Assembly (NCBI GenBank): GCA_964538675.1
Contig: CAZIGM010000042.1
Coordinates: 1-14,424, forward strand
DNA: 14,424 nt
Direction: 5' to 3'
Source of the DNA: CAZIGM01 sp964538675
Lineage (GTDB): Bacteria; Bacillota; Bacilli; Tepidibacillales; Tepidibacillaceae
This document shows, piece after piece, positions 1 to 7,698 of this stretch. The translations under genes and the position numbers were made by a program. Under the pieces are notes generated by a model. That model saw only the letters and a list, made by a program, of their open reading frames with translations, made no database searches and was not told the DNA's origin. Every line of letters starts with the position of its first letter. Position 1 is the stretch's first letter.

Positions 1-1
1 T

Positions 2-1696
2 AAGGATATGCAAGATATTGAGTTTACAATTGAAAAAGGAAAACTATTTCTATTACAAACAAGAAATGGGAAAAGAACTGCTCAGTCCGCAGTTAAAATT
101 GCAGTTTCCTTTGTTCATGAAGGGATAATAGATAAAGAAACAGCTCTATTAAGAGTTGACCCAGATCATCTAGACAAGTTACTACATAGACAAATAGATA
201 CATCTGTAAAATTAGAAGTAATTGCTAAGGGATTACCTGCTTCTCCAGGTGCTGCTACTGGAAAAATAACATTTACTGCAGATGATGCAGAAAAAATGAA
301 TTCTCTTGGTGAAAAAGTTGTCTTGGTTAGAACAGAAACAACACCGGAAGATATTCATGGAATGGTTGCTGCTCAAGGAATATTAACAAGCAGAGGTGGA
401 ATGACTAGTCATGCTGCTGTTGTAGCTAGAGGTATGGGAAAACCTTGTATTACTGGGTGCGAATCATTAAAACTAGACATGAAGAAAAAAGAAGCTCATC
501 TAGAAAATGGTTTGGTTTTAAAAGAAGGTGATGTTATCTCTTTTGATGGTAGCTCAGGCAAAGTTGTTTTAGGCGAAGTTAAGATGATAGAACCCCAGTT
601 ATCAGCTGAATTTAAAGAATTACTGGAATGGGCAGACGAAGTTAAGAAAATAGATGTCCGTTCTAATGCGGACAATCCAATTGATGCTAAGAAGTCTAAA
701 GAATTTGGTGCTTGTGGTATAGGACTTTGTAGAACTGAACATATGTTTATGGATCCTAAAAGGATTCCTATAGTTCAGGAAATGATTCTAGCTGAGGATA
801 TTGAAGAAAGAAAAGAAGCTCTAGTTAAATTATTACCAATGCAACAAGGAGATTTCAAGGGCATTTTAAAAGAAATGAGTGGATTTCCTGTTACTATTCG
901 TTTATTAGATCCTCCTTTACATGAATTTTTGCCTAATGCAGAGGAATTAGTAGTTGATATAACTAAACTGAAATATGAAGGCGCTAGTGAAGATGTTATT
1001 CAGGAAAAAGAACATCTATTAAGAAAAGTTAGAAACTTGTCTGAGTTTAACCCAATGCTTGGACATCGTGGTTGTCGTCTAGGAATAACATTTCCAGAAA
1101 TTTATGCAATGCAAGCAGAAGCTATTTTTAATGCTACTATTGAATTAGCTAAAGAAAATATAATAGTGGAACCAGAAGTAATGATTCCATTAGTTGGTCA
1201 TGTAAATGAGTTAAAGCTTATGAAAGATTTAGTAATTGAAGTTGCTGAGAAAGTAAAAACGGATAAAAAGACTGACTTTAATTATAAAATCGGTACAATG
1301 ATAGAGATTCCTCGTGCAGCTTTAACTGCAGATAAAATTGCAGAACATGCAGAGTTTTTCTCTTTTGGTACAAATGATTTAACACAAACTACTTTTGGAT
1401 TTAGTAGAGACGATGCAGAAGGAAAATTTCTTCATTATTACATTGATCATAAAATTCTTCCAGAAAATCCATTTGTCTCAATCGATGAAAAAGGCGTAGG
1501 TAAATTGATTGAGATGGGAACTAAACTAGGCAGAACTACTAAACCAGATCTAAAAGTAGGAATATGCGGCGAACATGGAGGAGAAGCGAAATCTATTGAG
1601 TTTGTATATAAAAATGATTTTAATTATGTAAGTTGCTCACCTTATAGAGTTCCTCTAGCAAGACTTGCTGCAGCACAAGCAACAATAAAAAATTAG
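2..1696 (+). CDS. ppdK: Pyruvate, phosphate dikinase, C-terminal part (5' end outside window)
   Basis: Interconverts pyruvate + ATP + Pi and PEP + AMP + PPi in the cytoplasm. In anaerobic Firmicutes it often runs in the glycolytic direction. The frame is open from base 2, so the in-frame ATG at base 8 is internal. About 564 residues are visible against a usual length near 875-890, so the N-terminal ATP-grasp region is missing. The central phosphohistidine domain is clear, with the motif GGMTSHAAVVARGMGKP and its catalytic His at bases 410-412. The C-terminal PEP/pyruvate TIM barrel follows, with GIGLCRTEHMFM, the GTMIEIPRAAL and SFGTNDLTQTTFG segments, and the catalytic Cys of GICGEHGG at bases 1565-1567. 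It is uninterrupted to the TAG stop. No gene for its regulatory kinase/phosphatase is in view. Seen directly: the motifs. Known from the family: the catalytic roles. Confidence 0.97.
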   Translation, partial: KDMQDIEFTIEKGKLFLLQTRNGKRTAQSAVKIAVSFVHEGIIDKETALLRVDPDHLDKLLHRQIDTSVKLEVIAKGLPASPGAATGKITFTADDAEKMNSLGEKVVLVRTETTPEDIHGMVAAQGILTSRGGMTSHAAVVARGMGKPCITGCESLKLDMKKKEAHLENGLVLKEGDVISFDGSSGKVVLGEVKMIEPQLSAEFKELLEWADEVKKIDVRSNADNPIDAKKSKEFGACGIGLCRTEHMFMDPKRIPIVQEMILAEDIEERKEALVKLLPMQQGDFKGILKEMSGFPVTIRLLDPPLHEFLPNAEELVVDITKLKYEGASEDVIQEKEHLLRKVRNLSEFNPMLGHRGCRLGITFPEIYAMQAEAIFNATIELAKENIIVEPEVMIPLVGHVNELKLMKDLVIEVAEKVKTDKKTDFNYKIGTMIEIPRAALTADKIAEHAEFFSFGTNDLTQTTFGFSRDDAEGKFLHYYIDHKILPENPFVSIDEKGVGKLIEMGTKLGRTTKPDLKVGICGEHGGEAKSIEFVYKNDFNYVSCSPYRVPLARLAAAQATIKN

Positions 1697-1797
1697 TGAT
1701 TTAGGTTGTATAATTTTCAAATAATACGTAACCTAACTAAAATTATTATTATTGCTTCCACAAAGTATATTTTTATTGAAGTCACTATAATATATAA

Positions 1798-1823
1798 AGA
1801 CCGATGGGCACCTCCATCGGTCT
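1798..1823 (+). terminator. Hairpin after ppdK, terminator-like
   Basis: Perfect 10-bp stem AGACCGATGG / CCATCGGTCT with a 6-nt loop (GCACCT). The downstream stretch is only moderately T-rich (AATCTTATTACTT), so intrinsic termination is plausible but not textbook. A weaker hairpin lies just after the ppdK stop, with TTAGGTT/AACCTAA extended by GTAT/ATAC across a 2-nt bulge. Confidence 0.6.
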
Positions 1824-1834
1824 AATCTTATTAC

Positions 1835-1863
1835 TTAACAATTTTGAATAATTAAGATATAAT
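1835..1863 (+). promoter_or_regulatory. Sigma-A-type promoter upstream of dnaG
   Basis: TTAACA at 1835-1840 and TATAAT at 1858-1863 with a 17-nt spacer. The -35 matches TTGACA at 5 of 6 positions and the -10 is exact. The inferred start is near 1870, giving a leader of about 205 nt before dnaG. It is inferred from consensus only. Confidence 0.6.
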
Positions 1864-1893
1864 ATTTAATGTTTTCTAAAATATGAACTAAGC

Positions 1894-1902
1894 TTCGACA
1901 AT
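1894..1902 (-). promoter_or_regulatory. Spo0A-type box (0A box), upstream copy
   Basis: On the minus strand this reads ATTGTCGAA, carrying the full TGTCGAA core of the Spo0A consensus (TTTGTCRAA). Its centre is about 46 nt upstream of the start inferred for the sigma-H promoter at 1912-1938, and 9 nt lie between the box and that -35 element. Confidence 0.5.
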
Positions 1903-1911
1903 TTATGACGA

Positions 1912-1938
1912 GAAGGAAATAAGAATTGAGTGTAGAAT
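1912..1938 (+). promoter_or_regulatory. Sigma-H-type promoter upstream of dnaG–rpoD
   Basis: GAAGGAAAT (1912-1920), an 11-nt spacer and GTAGAAT (1932-1938) fit the B. subtilis sigma-H consensus RNAGGAWWW-N11-12-RNNGAAT at every defined position. In B. subtilis the dnaG–sigA operon is known to have a sigma-H-dependent promoter, so the location also fits. The inferred start is near 1945. Confidence 0.65.
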
Positions 1939-1989
1939 ACCTTATAGTAGAAATTATCTAAGCAAATATAGATGTAGATAAGGAAGAAA

Positions 1990-1998
1990 TTTGTCGAA
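1990..1998 (+). promoter_or_regulatory. Spo0A-type box (0A box), downstream copy
   Basis: TTTGTCGAA is an exact match to the 0A box consensus TTTGTCRAA. It lies about 48 nt downstream of the inferred sigma-H start and is oriented opposite to the upstream box. The position inside the leader would suit repression; that is inference. Confidence 0.55.
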
Positions 1999-2075
1999 AA
2001 ACTGAGAATATTTTTATTATCTTAGCAGGAAAATTGAAATAAAATGGAGAATGTAATGAAACTGAAGGTGTTATT

Positions 2076-3914
2076 ATGTCATCGAAATATATTCCTGATG
2101 AAGTTGTAAACAATATAAGGCGTAATTCAGATATTACTGATGTTGTTGGGCAGTATGTACAATTGAAGAAAAGTGGGCGTAACTTTTTTGGATTATGTCC
2201 ATTTCATTCTGAAAAAACCCCATCTTTTTCAGTATCACCTGATAAACAGATATATTATTGCTTTGGCTGTGGGTCTGGCGGGGATGTAATTCGCTTTATG
2301 ATGAATATTGAAGGTCTTGATTTTATTGAAGCTGTTTCACATTTAGCCAAGGAATCAGGATTAGATATGCCTCAGATGGATAAATATTTCACGTCAGAAC
2401 CTAAAGATCAACAAAGAACAGATATGTTAGAGGCATATAGTTTGACAAGTAAATTATATCATTACTTACTTCTTGAGACAGAGCAGGGGCAAAAAGCAGT
2501 TCAATATTTAGCAAAAAGAGGATTTACAAGAGAGGATATCGAAATTTTCAATATTGGGTATTCTCCAAAATCAATAGATACATTGAACAGTTTTTTACTA
2601 AAAAGAGGATTTTCATTGGAATTGCTAGAACAAGCTGGATTAATTTCAAAATCGAATGATGGACGCACCTTTGATCGCTTTAGAGACAGAATAATTTTTC
2701 CTATTGCTGATATACAAGGAAGAGTGGTAGCATTTGGTGGACGAGTTTTAGACAATAGTCAACCTAAATATTTAAATAGCCCAGAAACAAAAGTCTTTAA
2801 TAAGAGTAAAATATTATACAACTTAAATATAGCGAAGAAAGAGATTAGAAAGAATGGACGAGTTATTCTCTTCGAGGGTTATATTGATACTATTGCAGCA
2901 TGGAAGGCTGGAATCTATTACGGCGTAGCATCACTTGGAACTTCTTTAACAGAACAACAGGCATTGATTTTAAAGAGATATGCTGATGAAATATTTATTA
3001 GTTATGATTCTGATACAGCAGGACAGCAGGCTACTTTAAGGGCAATAGATGTATTAACTAAAGTAGGTTGTAAAATTAGAATAGTTCAATTACCACAAGG
3101 ATATGATCCAGATGATTACATATCTGAATTTGGAACTGAGTCTTTTAAAAATAATATTATTGAACAAGCATTAACTATTACAGGTTTCAAGTTAAACTAT
3201 ATGCGTAAAGAATATAACCTAAAGGATGAAGCAGGGAAATTAGATTACTTAAATAAGGCATTAGAAATAATATCTGATTTGATGCATGCTGTTGAACGTG
3301 ACCATTATCTAAAATTACTTGCTAATGAGTTTCAGGTATCATTGGACTCTTTGAAAATTGATTTTAATCAAATATTGAGAGAGAAAAGAAATAAAAACAA
3401 TTCAACTAGGGATAATCTTACTACTAAGTGGAATAATATTATAAATAATGGTAACGAATTTGGCAAACAGAAAATACTTTACCCTGCTTATTATAATGCA
3501 GAAAGAAATTTAATATATTTAATGATGAGAAGTGCAGAAATAACAAAAAAAATTCAAGATGAAGTAGGAAGCGGTTTCCATGTTGATAATTTTGCTGTAT
3601 TAGCAGCTTATTTATACTCTTATTTTAATAAAGGATATGAACCAGAAATCAACCGATTTATCTCTTTTATCGAGGATGAAAAATATAGTCAATTAGCTGC
3701 AAAAATTGGAATGATGGACATAAATGATGACGTCTCACATAATGAATTAAACGACTATATAATACAAGTAAAAAGCTATGATATAGAAATTGATATAAAG
3801 AGAAAAAGAGAAGAGCAAATTAAGGCAGAGCGCAACAATGATATTGCTAGATCATTAGAAATAGGGCAAGAAATAATTAATTTACGAAATCAACGCAAAA
3901 AAGGAAGGAATTAA
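2076..3914 (+). CDS. dnaG: DNA primase
   Basis: Makes the RNA primers for replication at the fork, working with the DnaB/DnaC-type helicase. At 612 residues it has normal length. The N-terminal CHC2 zinc-binding domain shows C41, H44, C62 and C65 within GLCPFHSEKTPSF and YYCFGCGSGGDVIRF. The TOPRIM catalytic core has the acidic motif EGYIDTIAAW (E267, D271) and SYDSDTAG (D311, D313), which hold the catalytic metals. The last ~150 residues are the variable helicase-interacting domain. The ATG at 2076 is preceded by GAAGGTG at 2064-2070. It is the first gene of a two-gene operon with rpoD (27-nt gap). The control region upstream carries sigma-A-type and sigma-H-type promoters. Confidence 0.98.
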   Translation: MSSKYIPDEVVNNIRRNSDITDVVGQYVQLKKSGRNFFGLCPFHSEKTPSFSVSPDKQIYYCFGCGSGGDVIRFMMNIEGLDFIEAVSHLAKESGLDMPQMDKYFTSEPKDQQRTDMLEAYSLTSKLYHYLLLETEQGQKAVQYLAKRGFTREDIEIFNIGYSPKSIDTLNSFLLKRGFSLELLEQAGLISKSNDGRTFDRFRDRIIFPIADIQGRVVAFGGRVLDNSQPKYLNSPETKVFNKSKILYNLNIAKKEIRKNGRVILFEGYIDTIAAWKAGIYYGVASLGTSLTEQQALILKRYADEIFISYDSDTAGQQATLRAIDVLTKVGCKIRIVQLPQGYDPDDYISEFGTESFKNNIIEQALTITGFKLNYMRKEYNLKDEAGKLDYLNKALEIISDLMHAVERDHYLKLLANEFQVSLDSLKIDFNQILREKRNKNNSTRDNLTTKWNNIINNGNEFGKQKILYPAYYNAERNLIYLMMRSAEITKKIQDEVGSGFHVDNFAVLAAYLYSYFNKGYEPEINRFISFIEDEKYSQLAAKIGMMDINDDVSHNELNDYIIQVKSYDIEIDIKRKREEQIKAERNNDIARSLEIGQEIINLRNQRKKGRN

Positions 3915-3941
3915 TTATTTTAGGGAAGGAGGTTTTGGATA

Positions 3942-5054
3942 ATGGCATATAACGAGAACCAAAAAGTAGATATTGAAGTAACATTAGAACAAGTAAAAGA
4001 GCAAATAATTGAAAAAAGTAAAAAAACAAATACTATTTCTTATAAAGAGATAATGGAAAAATTATCTACATTTGATCAGGATCCTGAGCAGATTGACGAT
4101 TTTTTTGATTATTTAAATGATCAGGGGATTGAAGTATTAAATGAATCAGAAGACGAAGCGTTTTCAAATAATAACGAGGAAGAATTAGGAAACATTAATC
4201 TTGAGGAATTTGACATACCAGGAATAAAAATAAATGACCCTGTTAGGATGTATTTAAAGGAAATAGGACGTGTACCGCTTTTATCAGCCGCTGAAGAAAT
4301 AGAGCTTGCTAAACGTATAGAAAACGGTGATGAGGTAGCTAAAAGATCTTTAGCAGAAGCAAATTTGCGTTTAGTAGTTAGTATAGCTAAAAGATATGTT
4401 GGTAGAGGAATGTTATTTTTAGACTTGATTCAAGAAGGGAATATGGGTCTAATAAAAGCTGTAGAAAAGTTTGATTATAGAAAAGGCTATAAATTCAGTA
4501 CCTATGCTACTTGGTGGATAAGGCAAGCAATAACGAGGGCGATAGCTGACCAAGCTAGAACTATACGCATACCAGTTCATATGGTTGAAACAATTAATAA
4601 ATTAATAAGGGTTTCCAGACAACTACTTCAAGATTTGGGAAGGGAACCAACTCCAGAAGAAATTGCTTTTGAAATGGACCTTAGTACCGAAAAGGTACGA
4701 GAAATCATGAAGATTGCTCAAGAGCCCGTTTCATTAGAAACCCCAATTGGTGAAGAAGATGATTCACATCTTGGAGATTTTATCGAGGACCAAGATGCTC
4801 TTGCACCTTCTGACGCAGCAGCGTATGAATTATTAAAAGAACAATTAGAAGATGTACTTGACACTTTAACTGAAAGAGAAGAAAATGTTTTACGTTTACG
4901 GTTTGGACTAGATGATGGTAGAACTAGAACACTTGAAGAAGTAGGTAAAGTTTTTGGGGTGACGAGAGAAAGAATTCGTCAAATTGAAGCAAAAGCTTTA
5001 CGTAAATTACGTCATCCAAGTCGTAGTAAACGATTAAAAGATTTTTTAGAGTAG
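3942..5054 (+). CDS. rpoD: RNA polymerase primary sigma factor (sigma-70 / SigA)
   Basis: Housekeeping sigma factor that directs RNA polymerase to -10/-35 promoters. Its 370 residues match the short Firmicute SigA form. A region 1.1-like acidic N-terminal domain covers about residues 8-65. Region 1.2 starts at D99 (DPVRMYLKEIGRVPLL), followed by region 2 (LRLVVSIAKRYVGRGM, KFSTYATWWIRQAITRAI), region 3, and the region 4 helix-turn-helix near the C-terminus (GVTRERIRQIEAKALRKLRHP). The start is fixed by a perfect AAGGAGG at 3926-3932, nine bases before ATG. It is co-transcribed with dnaG and terminated by a hairpin overlapping its own stop codon. Confidence 0.98.
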   Translation: MAYNENQKVDIEVTLEQVKEQIIEKSKKTNTISYKEIMEKLSTFDQDPEQIDDFFDYLNDQGIEVLNESEDEAFSNNNEEELGNINLEEFDIPGIKINDPVRMYLKEIGRVPLLSAAEEIELAKRIENGDEVAKRSLAEANLRLVVSIAKRYVGRGMLFLDLIQEGNMGLIKAVEKFDYRKGYKFSTYATWWIRQAITRAIADQARTIRIPVHMVETINKLIRVSRQLLQDLGREPTPEEIAFEMDLSTEKVREIMKIAQEPVSLETPIGEEDDSHLGDFIEDQDALAPSDAAAYELLKEQLEDVLDTLTEREENVLRLRFGLDDGRTRTLEEVGKVFGVTRERIRQIEAKALRKLRHPSRSKRLKDFLE

Positions 5055-5084
5055 ACCTGCAATATATGTAGGTCATTTTTTTTT
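5054..5084 (+). terminator. Intrinsic terminator of dnaG–rpoD
   Basis: Stem GACCTGCA / TGTAGGTC (8 pairs, one G·U) with a 5-nt loop (ATATA), followed by A and nine T. The first base of the stem is the last base of the rpoD TAG stop. Confidence 0.9.
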
Positions 5085-5155
5085 AATACTTTATGTTTAC
5101 GTTTTCATTTTACAACTTTTTGATAAGCGATGCAAATTTTTGGATAATTTTTTTT

Positions 5156-5184
5156 TTGCAATACATTTTAATGATATATATAAT
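5156..5184 (+). promoter_or_regulatory. Sigma-A-type promoter of trmK–nif3
   Basis: TTGCAA (5156-5161), a 17-nt spacer, and TATAAT (5179-5184) in an AT-rich stretch. The predicted start is near 5191, about 45 nt before trmK. It follows the rpoD terminator, so trmK–nif3 is an independent unit. Confidence 0.65.
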
Positions 5185-5236
5185 AAGTAATTGAAAAATC
5201 ATATTAGTATGTTCTTATGAAAGAAAAGGAGTAAGG

Positions 5237-6019
5237 ATGGACGAGATTAAATTATCAAGACGCTTACTGAAAATTTCGGATTATGTGCCATACGACAAAG
5301 TTATTGTGGATATTGGATCTGACCACGGATTACTAGTTAGCTATCTAATTAAAAAAGGAATTTCTATATTTGCAATTGCAGGTGAAGTAAATGAAGGACC
5401 TTTGTTAGCTACTAAAAAACAAATAACTAATCTAAATTTAGAGGATAGAGTTTCTGTTAGAAAAGGGAATGGATTAGAAGTTATTAAAGATAAAGAAAAA
5501 GTTGATATAATAGTTATTGCTGGTATGGGTGGAGCATTAATAACTGATATTTTGGATAAAGGAAAAGAGAAGTTGAATAATATTGAAAGACTAATTCTAC
5601 AACCTAATATTGGAGAAGAAGATGTTAGGAAATGGCTCGATGATAACCGTTGGAATATTATAGATGAAGAAATATTAAAAGAGAATGGTAAGATATATGA
5701 AATAATTGTGGCTGAACAAAGGAGAGGCAAGAATGATCCCGTTTATGAAATTCAGTTAAAAGATATATTCCCAAAAGGTAAGGAGGATCTTTATAAAGTT
5801 GGTCCAATCTTATTTCAAAAAAGATCTGATGTTTTAATTGAAAAATGGATTTTAGAGTTAAAAAAAATAGGATATGTACTAGAACAAATAGAAAAATCTA
5901 ATATTGAGAGTGAAAAAAAAATTAAGAAACAAGAATTTTATTTTCAATATCAGTGGGTAAATGAGGTGATTAAATGTCTGCAACAGGACAACACATTATA
6001 CAAATATTTGAACAACTAG
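5237..6019 (+). CDS. trmK: tRNA (adenine(22)-N1)-methyltransferase TrmK
   Basis: Uses S-adenosylmethionine to make m1A22 in the D-loop region of tRNAs. The Rossmann SAM-binding motif VIVDIGSDHGLL is at residues 22-33, the acidic second-strand residue is E50 (AGEVNEGPL), and the family motif IVIAGMGG is at 92-99. The C-terminal part is a coiled-coil-like region (about 190-250). An AGGAG site precedes the ATG by several bases. At 260 residues it is slightly longer than many homologues, because its last 15 codons run into the next gene. The TrmK-then-Nif3 order is common next to rpoD in Firmicutes (YqfN–YqfO in Bacillus). Confidence 0.93.
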   Translation: MDEIKLSRRLLKISDYVPYDKVIVDIGSDHGLLVSYLIKKGISIFAIAGEVNEGPLLATKKQITNLNLEDRVSVRKGNGLEVIKDKEKVDIIVIAGMGGALITDILDKGKEKLNNIERLILQPNIGEEDVRKWLDDNRWNIIDEEILKENGKIYEIIVAEQRRGKNDPVYEIQLKDIFPKGKEDLYKVGPILFQKRSDVLIEKWILELKKIGYVLEQIEKSNIESEKKIKKQEFYFQYQWVNEVIKCLQQDNTLYKYLNN

Positions 6020-7089
6020 CACCGAAATATTTAGCAATTCCAGATGATAAAATCGGCTTACAATTAGGTACTTTAAATAAAGACATTAATAAAATTATGT
6101 TGACATTAGATGTATTAGAAAGTGTTGTTGATGAAGCTATTGAGAAAGAAATTGATCTAATTATTTCACATCATCCCATTATTTTTAAACCTTTAAAGAA
6201 TTTACGGACAGATTTACCGCAAGGCCGTATGTATGAAAAGCTTATAAAAAACGATATTTCAGTTTATGTAGCTCATACTAATTTAGATATCGCTTTAGGT
6301 GGGGTAAATGATGTTCTTGTTAAGAAGATAGGTTTAGAAAAAGTGGATAATTTAGATATTAATTATATAGAAAATTACCAAAAACTCGTAGTTTTTGTAC
6401 CTAGTACTCATCAGAAAAATGTATTTGAGACTATATCTAATAATGGTGCTGGATGGATTGGCAATTATAGTCATTGTACTTTTAATATTAATGGTGTAGG
6501 TACATTTAAACCATTGGAGAATTCTAAACCATTTATTGGAGAACAAGGGAAAATCGAAAATGTTGAAGAGGTAAGGATAGAGACAGTCATACCAGAAAAT
6601 AGAAAAAATCAAATAATAAGTGCCATGTTAAAAGCTCATCCTTATGATGAAGTAGCTTATGATGTTTATCCTTTAGAAATTAAAGGTAAAAAATATGGTA
6701 TTGGACGCATAGGAACTATATCTGAACCTAAATCACTTAATGAATTTGCGCAATTTTTAAAAAAACAATTAAATCTAGAGGGAATTAGAGTTGTTGGTAA
6801 TTTAAATAAATTGATAAAGAAGGTTGCAATTGTTGGCGGAGATGGTGATGGCTATGTTAATAAGGCTTCATTTGCTGGTGTAGATGTACTTGTAACAGGA
6901 GATATATATTATCATACTGCACATGATGCAATGAACAATAATTTTGCTATAATTGATGTAGGTCATTATGTTGAAAAAAATGTGTTTGAGAATGTTAAAT
7001 CGTTCTTAGATGAAGAAATCAATAGTAAAGATTTACAAATTGAAGTGATGATTTCGGAAGTTAATACCAATCCATTTAAATTCCTATAG
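5974..7089 (+). CDS. Nif3-like dinuclear metal centre protein (YqfO family)
   Basis: Member of the Nif3/DUF34 family, which forms hexameric rings with a two-metal site. It is sometimes annotated GTP cyclohydrolase 1 type 2, but its physiological role is unsettled. Visible metal-ligand motifs are SHHPIIFKP (H66, H67), HTNLD (H101, D105) and, near the C-terminus, DVGHYVE (H331, E334). The ~110-residue middle part (about 130-245, including HPYDEVAYDVYPL) is the PII/CutA-like insert of the long YqfO form, consistent with 371 residues. ATG 5974 has GAGGTGAT just upstream and overlaps trmK by 46 nt, suggesting translational coupling. The usual Trp/Asn motif near residue 24 is diverged here to IPDDKIGLQLG. 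Confidence 0.93.
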   Translation: MSATGQHIIQIFEQLAPKYLAIPDDKIGLQLGTLNKDINKIMLTLDVLESVVDEAIEKEIDLIISHHPIIFKPLKNLRTDLPQGRMYEKLIKNDISVYVAHTNLDIALGGVNDVLVKKIGLEKVDNLDINYIENYQKLVVFVPSTHQKNVFETISNNGAGWIGNYSHCTFNINGVGTFKPLENSKPFIGEQGKIENVEEVRIETVIPENRKNQIISAMLKAHPYDEVAYDVYPLEIKGKKYGIGRIGTISEPKSLNEFAQFLKKQLNLEGIRVVGNLNKLIKKVAIVGGDGDGYVNKASFAGVDVLVTGDIYYHTAHDAMNNNFAIIDVGHYVEKNVFENVKSFLDEEINSKDLQIEVMISEVNTNPFKFL

Positions 7090-7109
7090 AAATATTGTTT
7101 TTGTGTCAT

Positions 7110-7132
7110 AATATTTAATAATAATATTTTTT
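7110..7132 (+). terminator. Weak AT-only hairpin with T-run after nif3
   Basis: AATATT / AATATT with a 7-nt loop (TAATAAT), running into a six-T tract. It is short and contains no G-C pair, so it is only a candidate. Confidence 0.3.
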
Positions 7133-7223
7133 ATTTTAGTAATTACATTATTAGAGTTATTGATTTGTAAAGTTTAAAGATGATTATATGGAAGTACTTA
7201 ACTTATAAGTTAATATGTTGTTA

Positions 7224-7252
7224 TTGAATAATTATATATATTTTGATATAGT
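7224..7252 (+). promoter_or_regulatory. Putative promoter of rnpB
   Basis: TTGAAT (7224-7229), a 17-nt spacer and TATAGT (7247-7252). The predicted start near 7259 is about 25 nt before the mature RNA. A perfect 16-nt palindrome (TTAACTTATAAGTTAA, 7198-7213) sits 10 nt upstream of the -35. Confidence 0.45.
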
Positions 7253-7283
7253 ATTAATGTTGTGATTAAATTATTAATAATAT

Positions 7284-7677
7284 AGAAAGTAAGCTGGGTA
7301 ATCGCTGGTGGTTATTCGAAAGATACCACGAGAGGAAAGTCCGAGCTCCATAGAGCAGGATGCTGGATAACGTCCAGTCAGAGTGATTTGAAGGATAGTG
7401 CCACAGAAATGGACAGCCTATGTACCTTATTGGTGCAGGTGATGGTGCAACCGTGGTGTAAGAGACCACGAGTGAATATGGTGACATATTTGCTGGTAAA
7501 CCCCATCTGGTGCAAGACCTTATAGGAATGCGTATAGAGTAGCTCGCTCTGCATTCGGGTTGGTCGCTTGAGTCACTTAGTAATAGGTGACCTAGATAGA
7601 TGATTACCACTTCAATAGTGGGAGCATTATGCGTTTTACCACTGAAGAACAGAACTCGGCTTATAGGCTTACTTTCT
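7284..7677 (+). ncRNA. rnpB: RNase P RNA (A-type layout)
   Basis: Catalytic RNA that removes 5' leaders from pre-tRNAs, acting with the RnpA protein (not in this window). The ends are set by an 11-bp P1 helix: AGAAAGTAAGC (7284-7294) pairs with GCTTACTTTCT (7667-7677). Conserved blocks include GAGGAAAGTCC (7332-7342), GTGCCACAGAAA near 7399, the TAAGAG segment in the P12 hairpin near 7459, GGTAAACCCC (tRNA 3'-CCA-binding loop, near 7495) with GTGCAAGAC after it, and CAGAACTCGGCTTAT (7650-7664). The P4 arms CCGAG and CTCGG are complementary, where E. coli has CCGGG and CCCGG, a compensated change. The layout resembles ancestral type A rather than the Bacillus type B. A minus-strand open frame over it is not a gene. 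Confidence 0.96.
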
Positions 7678-7698
7678 TTATTTATATATTATTGAAGT

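Larger units (their letters stand above)
1697..2075. other. ppdK–dnaG intergenic control region
   Basis: This 379-nt gap has no intact gene. It holds, in order, an imperfect hairpin just after ppdK (arms 1701-1711 and 1724-1736), a 10-bp terminator-like hairpin (1798-1823), a sigma-A-like promoter (1835-1863), a minus-oriented Spo0A-type box (1894-1902), a sigma-H-like promoter (1912-1938), a plus-oriented Spo0A-type box (1990-1998) and the dnaG ribosome binding site. From about 1927 to 2075 the frame of dnaG also reads like broken coding sequence with two stops, which may be chance. Confidence 0.7.

Noticed and set aside
2501..2755. Minus-strand open frame inside dnaG
   Set aside because: Antisense shadow of a well-conserved primase coding region, with no ribosome binding site.
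5341..5730. Minus-strand 129-codon open frame inside trmK
   Set aside because: Antisense to conserved SAM-binding and AGMGG motifs; composition is that of a shadow frame.
6352..6612. Minus-strand open frame inside the Nif3-family gene
   Set aside because: Shadow of a coding region, no recognisable domain.
7104..7120. TnrA/GlnR-like site after nif3 (TGTCATAATATTTAATA)
   Set aside because: Only 7 of 8 fixed positions match, in very AT-rich DNA, with no nitrogen gene next to it.
7266..7610. Minus-strand 114-codon open frame
   Set aside because: It lies wholly inside the rnpB gene; conserved RNase P RNA blocks and P1/P4 pairing explain the sequence.
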